A program made the translations under genes and the position numbers. The notes below the pieces were generated by a model, which was not told where the DNA came from, did not search any database, and saw only the letters and a program-made list of their open reading frames with translations. DNA of 36,989 nucleotides from positions 1 through 36,989 of the forward strand of contig CALZTP010000015.1 in NCBI GenBank assembly GCA_945829115.1. The letters are read 5' to 3'. The DNA comes from an uncultured bacterium (GTDB lineage: Bacteria > Bacteroidota > Bacteroidia > Bacteroidales > Bacteroidaceae). This document shows positions 33,776 to 36,989 of this stretch, piece after piece (position 1 is the stretch's first letter; each line of letters begins with the position of its first letter).

Positions 33776-36117
33776 TATTCTTCCCAACCTGCTGCTCGTG
33801 CTTTTTCAAGCACCTTCATTGCATAACGAGCCTGTTTGTAGGTCAGTTCCTTACCTCGTTTACACCAGTAGTATATGCTACCCATGAATGCAGTATCGCG
33901 AGGTGAAATCAAACCTGTTTCTTTACCCCAAATATTGATGTCGTGCCATGTTTCGTAGTCGTAACTGTTTGCTGTTTCTGCCGTACGTATCATGGCAGGA
34001 GTCATCTCGAAATCTTCTTCTGAAGAAATGATGTCTGAAGGGATTGTAATATTGCTTCCAATATTCTTCGCACAAAGATTTGACCAACATGTAGCACGCT
34101 TGGTGTTAACGCTGATATTTGTACCTTCATCAACATCCATAAGATGATTCCAAATAAAAGGTTGAATTTCTACGACCAATTTCATTACTCGGAAAAGAAC
34201 TGTGTCTTTCAGTTTTTCGAGTTCAGAATCAGCTATACTTTTAACTTCCCACTTATTCATCTTCCTGCCACTTGCAGTAGTATATGTCGACTTGAATTTA
34301 TATGTGATACTATTATTTCCTGATAATAGTTTTGCATAAATAGTTGTGACATCACCACCCAATTCATTGTATAAAGAAGGTGTTATGACACTTTGTTCCC
34401 TCCAAATAGACTCGAAGTCAATTGCTTTGTTCGTTATTTTTGCCAATACAGACATGGTGAATGCAACCATATTCGCTTTATAGCCTGCAAGATTGATTCC
34501 GTCTTTACCATAATAAGCATCGATGGTCTTAAACAGAATCAATTTTCCAATGGTTTGCATAAAAGTTTTTTCATCAAAGCGAGTCTTTGACTGAATCATT
34601 TTCTTGTAAAATGCGGTGTAACAAGCTTCTCCTCCCTTGCAAACGGTGTGAGGCTCTTGCTCCCAAGACATTATACACTTGGCTAAGGTTGTTTTGTCGA
34701 ACATCTGATTTTTTGGATACTCTGCATAATATTCACGCTCTTCCTTTGCGTTAGCAGTATGCTTGGCTTTATCCATATACTGTCCACGAGTACGTTCGAA
34801 GAACCACTTTGAAATTTCTTTATTCATGGAGTTCTTCACCCATACCATGCGTGATTGTTGCTCCAACTCCTGAAGGAATGGCTCGTTAATACCGAAATCA
34901 GACTTCTTGACGGCTGACTGGGTATTGGCAAACTGAGAGATACGAGGAACAAGGGCTTCCTTGGTTTCTTTGTCTTTGATGACAGACACCTTCATAGCAA
35001 CAAACACCTGCTTAATCATTTCAGGGTCAGTGTTCTTCATCTTCATTACGGCACTAATGCTCGCCGTTGTCTGACCCCCATTCACGATTTGCCAATCCGT
35101 AATCTTTGTGATTACAGGACCTTGTTCGGTATCTACAACCTTAATATCTGTGGCTGTTGTTGAGATTCCGTTATTGTATGAGAAAAACATGTCTGGTTCT
35201 GGATCACGCTTTTTGTCACCCTTGGCACGTTGAGCAGCCGTTGGCGTGTGACCAATCAAAGTATCACGAATGCCCTTGTTGCTTGCGCCCTTGAACTGAA
35301 GGAAGGTGCGGACGTTCTGCTCCAGAATGTGCTGATGGTACTGATTATAAATCTTCGAGAGCGTTTCGCCAGGAATGATAGTCAAATAACACTCTACACG
35401 ATCTGAAATGTCAGGCATCTTGATGCATGGCAGCGGATTAAATCCTTTATCCTCGAAATCCACCACGACTGCTTCTTTGCCACGAAGGATGTCATCGTGT
35501 TTCTTGATGCGCTTAACATCCCAAAGGTGATACTCCATGATGGTGCCTTCCTCTGTCTCTTTTTCATCAATCTCGAGATTGGCAGGGACGATGGCATTTG
35601 TCATAAGGAACATCCTTACTCGATCAACCTTCTCAGCATCATTTATTAGCTGAGCTATCTGGTAGAGGTCGCTACGCTTGTCTGTAATTCGCGAGAACAT
35701 AGTGCCCGACTGAGAACGCTCGAAGAACTTCTCCATCCACTTGAAGTGTCGCTCAATCTCTGACTTAGGTAAGGTATTGCTCTTTTCTGGGTCAACGAGT
35801 ACGGTAAGGAAGAGGTCTATCGACATCATGTCCTCGTCGCCACTATAGCCCCAGGCATCTATGGCTTCACCGTTTCCTGTATTGAAACTGCAATAGTTTA
35901 CCTCGTTGACATCGCCAACGTTTTGGATATACTCGACCATCATTTCAGTCAGAGCCTGCTTGGGCTCTTCGGAACCGAAAATAATGTCATCATTATCAGC
36001 CTTGAAAGTTTCAAGTTCAGACATTTCTTTTTCGATAACCTTTTTTACAGTATCGTTCACGCCGTCATCCACCTTTGCAGGTTTGAAATCATCAAATTCT
36101 TCAATTTGTTCAGTCAT
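33775..36117 (-). CDS. AIPR-family abortive-infection protein
   Basis: A 780-residue protein of the AIPR (abortive infection phage resistance) family, first gene of the operon. Family signs in the middle are NVRTFLQFKG (268-277), FFSYNNGIS (311-319) and WQIVNGGQTTASI (342-354). The N-terminal part has AWGYSGDEDMMSIDLF, an acidic strand that in AIPR proteins resembles a nuclease-type core; I cannot verify catalysis. The C-terminal half is long and helical with no known motif. The frame is open to ATG 36168, but ATG 36117 follows an AT-rich leader and begins MTEQIEEFDDF, so I prefer it. The biochemical activity of AIPR proteins is poorly known. Confidence 0.75.
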   Translation of the reverse strand: MTEQIEEFDDFKPAKVDDGVNDTVKKVIEKEMSELETFKADNDDIIFGSEEPKQALTEMMVEYIQNVGDVNEVNYCSFNTGNGEAIDAWGYSGDEDMMSIDLFLTVLVDPEKSNTLPKSEIERHFKWMEKFFERSQSGTMFSRITDKRSDLYQIAQLINDAEKVDRVRMFLMTNAIVPANLEIDEKETEEGTIMEYHLWDVKRIKKHDDILRGKEAVVVDFEDKGFNPLPCIKMPDISDRVECYLTIIPGETLSKIYNQYHQHILEQNVRTFLQFKGASNKGIRDTLIGHTPTAAQRAKGDKKRDPEPDMFFSYNNGISTTATDIKVVDTEQGPVITKITDWQIVNGGQTTASISAVMKMKNTDPEMIKQVFVAMKVSVIKDKETKEALVPRISQFANTQSAVKKSDFGINEPFLQELEQQSRMVWVKNSMNKEISKWFFERTRGQYMDKAKHTANAKEEREYYAEYPKNQMFDKTTLAKCIMSWEQEPHTVCKGGEACYTAFYKKMIQSKTRFDEKTFMQTIGKLILFKTIDAYYGKDGINLAGYKANMVAFTMSVLAKITNKAIDFESIWREQSVITPSLYNELGGDVTTIYAKLLSGNNSITYKFKSTYTTASGRKMNKWEVKSIADSELEKLKDTVLFRVMKLVVEIQPFIWNHLMDVDEGTNISVNTKRATCWSNLCAKNIGSNITIPSDIISSEEDFEMTPAMIRTAETANSYDYETWHDINIWGKETGLISPRDTAFMGSIYYWCKRGKELTYKQARYAMKVLEKARAAGWEE

Positions 36118-36203
36118 ATCGGTATATAATTTTTTTCGTTTTAGTACTACATTTATTCCAAGAGCCATTTGAAGCTCAGTTAGTCACATGGAGTGAAAAT
36201 GCA

Positions 36204-36418
36204 CAACCTATAGGCCTTCGCATTGCCCTGTTGGTCGAAACGAGCAACGCGAAACAGCCCCACGAGATGTATATATACAATAATACTCGTTGACAATAGG
36301 ATACAATTATGGTTGTAACATCATCAACGAGGCGTACATTTGCATACACCAAACAAGGGGCATTTCCCGTTGCTTTGTTTTTGACGAACAGTTTTGAAGT
36401 TGCGAAGTTCATAGGTTG
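36204..36418. repeat. 215-base imperfect foldback
   Basis: The left arm 36204-36261 (starting CAACCTATAGGCCTTCGC) and the right arm 36357-36418 (ending GCGAAGTTCATAGGTTG) are imperfect reverse complements along about 60 bases, with small gaps. Within the loop, CTCGTTGA (36286-36293) pairs with TCAACGAG (36324-36331). It is an inverted duplication, MITE-like remnant or structured RNA, about 90 bases upstream of the AIPR start. Confidence 0.6.
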
Positions 36419-36519
36419 TCAAAACCAAAGCGTCCAGAAAACGCCTTTTTCAAATATGTTCTTCTTTGCACGATGGCAAGTGGTAGTACATAACAACCAT
36501 TCAAATGATCAATCCGTTT

Positions 36520-36575
36520 AACACCATACGAGAAAATTATGCGGAGCATCTCCGTGTTCTCGTAAAACGGGTGTT
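36520..36575. other. Triple-nested hairpin
   Basis: Three stems nest symmetrically: AACACC/GGTGTT (36520-36525, 36570-36575), ACGAGAA/TTCTCGT (36528-36534, 36557-36563) and CGGAG/CTCCG (36542-36546, 36550-36554) with a CAT loop. Just downstream are the palindrome ACCTGCAGGT (36583-36592) and GCACTT/AAGTGC (36596-36609). The density suggests a structured RNA or a protein-binding array. Confidence 0.5.
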
Positions 36576-36889
36576 GTCGGAGACCTGCAGGTGGCGCACT
36601 TTGAAGTGCTTAGAAATCATTGGTTTGGCTTCATATCCCCTACCAATTCAACCTTTAGGTGATGGTGATCATTTTTTTCTTGCCTTTGCAAAATGTGATT
36701 TTTTCGTTACAAATTTACACATTTTCTCTCAGACGGTAGTTAACAAAACCGTTAAAAGTTGCAAAAAGACTGGATTTGCTGTATAATCCGCTGGCATATG
36801 CAGCACAGTTACCTATATACCCACATATCGGAGATGGATATATATAAGGTATATCATAAGATAGCCATGTAGGGGCGACATAACTCTAA

Positions 36890-36924
36890 ATGAGGGTGTG
36901 TCATTACTTGTGACATACCCTCAT
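36890..36924. terminator. Hairpin, probable terminator
   Basis: ATGAGGGTGTGTCA (36890-36903) pairs with TGACATACCCTCAT (36911-36924), 14 bp with a single G-T position, around a 7-base loop. There is no long T-run. It probably ends a gene beyond the right edge or separates it from the defence locus. Confidence 0.5.
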
Positions 36925-36934
36925 ATTAACTTAG

Positions 36935-36989
36935 TCGATAGATGTTCGATAGGTCTTCGATAGATGTTCGATAGGTCTTCGATAGATGT
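36935..36989. repeat. 11-bp tandem repeat running off the right edge
   Basis: Five consecutive 11-base units alternate TCGATAGATGT, TCGATAGGTCT, TCGATAGATGT, TCGATAGGTCT, TCGATAGATGT and reach the last base of the window, so the array continues outside. The higher-order period is 22 bases, two helical turns. Confidence 0.9.

Larger units (their letters stand above)
36118..36989. other. Gene-free, palindrome-rich region upstream of defence operon
   Basis: About 870 bases with no convincing gene on either strand; the short open frames here lack family motifs and run through inverted repeats. It must contain the promoter of the 11-gene operon. A -7-like TAAATTTG on the - strand (36717-36710) is one candidate, but its nearest TTTG is too far away. 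The individual repeats are listed separately. Confidence 0.6.

Noticed and set aside
21378..36117. DISARM, BREX or Type I restriction system
   Set aside because: There is a helicase and C5 methylases, but no DrmB/DUF1998, phospholipase-D, PglZ, HsdS or HsdR-like protein.
36118..36168. N-terminal extension of AIPR from ATG 36168
   Set aside because: The basic 17-residue extension is unlike the acidic start of the protein, and ATG 36117 has an AT-rich leader. Kept only as an alternative.
36176..36412. 78-codon open frame on - upstream of AIPR
   Set aside because: It coincides with the 215-base foldback and lacks any recognisable motif.
36204..36418. Retron msr-msd RNA
   Set aside because: It has inverted ends, but no reverse transcriptase gene is present.
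36505..36786. 93-codon open frame on + with several cysteines
   Set aside because: No family motif or signal, and it runs through the nested hairpins; probably chance.
36935..36989. CRISPR array
   Set aside because: Units are 11 bases and contiguous with no spacers, and there are no cas genes.

Overview
The window looks like a Bacteroidales chromosome, most probably Prevotella or a close relative. The reasons are the type III glutamine synthetase, AT-rich leaders without clear Shine-Dalgarno sites, a TAnnTTTG-type -7 element upstream of gltB, and the mixture of gene families. Protein calls rest on motifs read by eye; no database search was possible.

Bases 1-20988, all on the + strand, form a nitrogen block built around glutamine. 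The order is a small outer-membrane porin, the P-II regulator GlnK, the ammonium channel Amt, glutamine synthetase III, both glutamate synthase subunits, asparagine synthase, a PurF-type amidophosphoribosyltransferase, CTP synthase, and the two carbamoyl-phosphate synthase subunits. The first genes import and sense ammonium and make glutamine. The later ones each spend its amide nitrogen on glutamate, asparagine, purines, CTP, or carbamoyl phosphate for arginine and pyrimidines. A terminator after glnN (about 5072) and a promoter and operator-like region before gltB split the block into at least two transcription units.

Bases 20989-21377 hold no gene. They contain a roughly 180-base foldback element and a strong hairpin that can end transcription from both sides, since carB and the next operon converge here.

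Bases 21378-36117, all on the - strand, form one tightly packed 11-gene operon that looks like a composite restriction and anti-phage system. In transcription order the genes are: AIPR-family protein; SF2 helicase with a C-terminal pair of WG repeats; two DNA cytosine-5 methyltransferases; an unknown 246-residue protein; McrB-type AAA+ GTPase; a LlaJI/McrC-like PD-(D/E)xK nuclease; a MORC/MutL-like GHKL ATPase; an unknown 279-residue protein; a DUF6339-like protein; and a stand-alone protein resembling the phosphorothioate-DNA-binding domain of ScoMcrA. Most junctions overlap or are separated by only a few bases, and three are TAATG stop/start fusions, so the genes are probably co-translated. 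The two methylases plus McrB and the nuclease match the LlaJI type of restriction-modification. The GHKL ATPase with its followers, the AIPR protein and the helicase resemble parts of MORC-linked restriction islands. I infer that the methylases mark self DNA, the GTPase/nuclease cuts unmarked DNA, and the other ATPases and readers license, process or back up the response.

Bases 36118-36989 contain no convincing gene but are unusually rich in inverted repeats: a 215-base imperfect foldback, a triple-nested hairpin, a terminator-like stem, and an 11-bp tandem repeat running off the right edge. No integrase, transposase, tRNA, rRNA or CRISPR array was seen.
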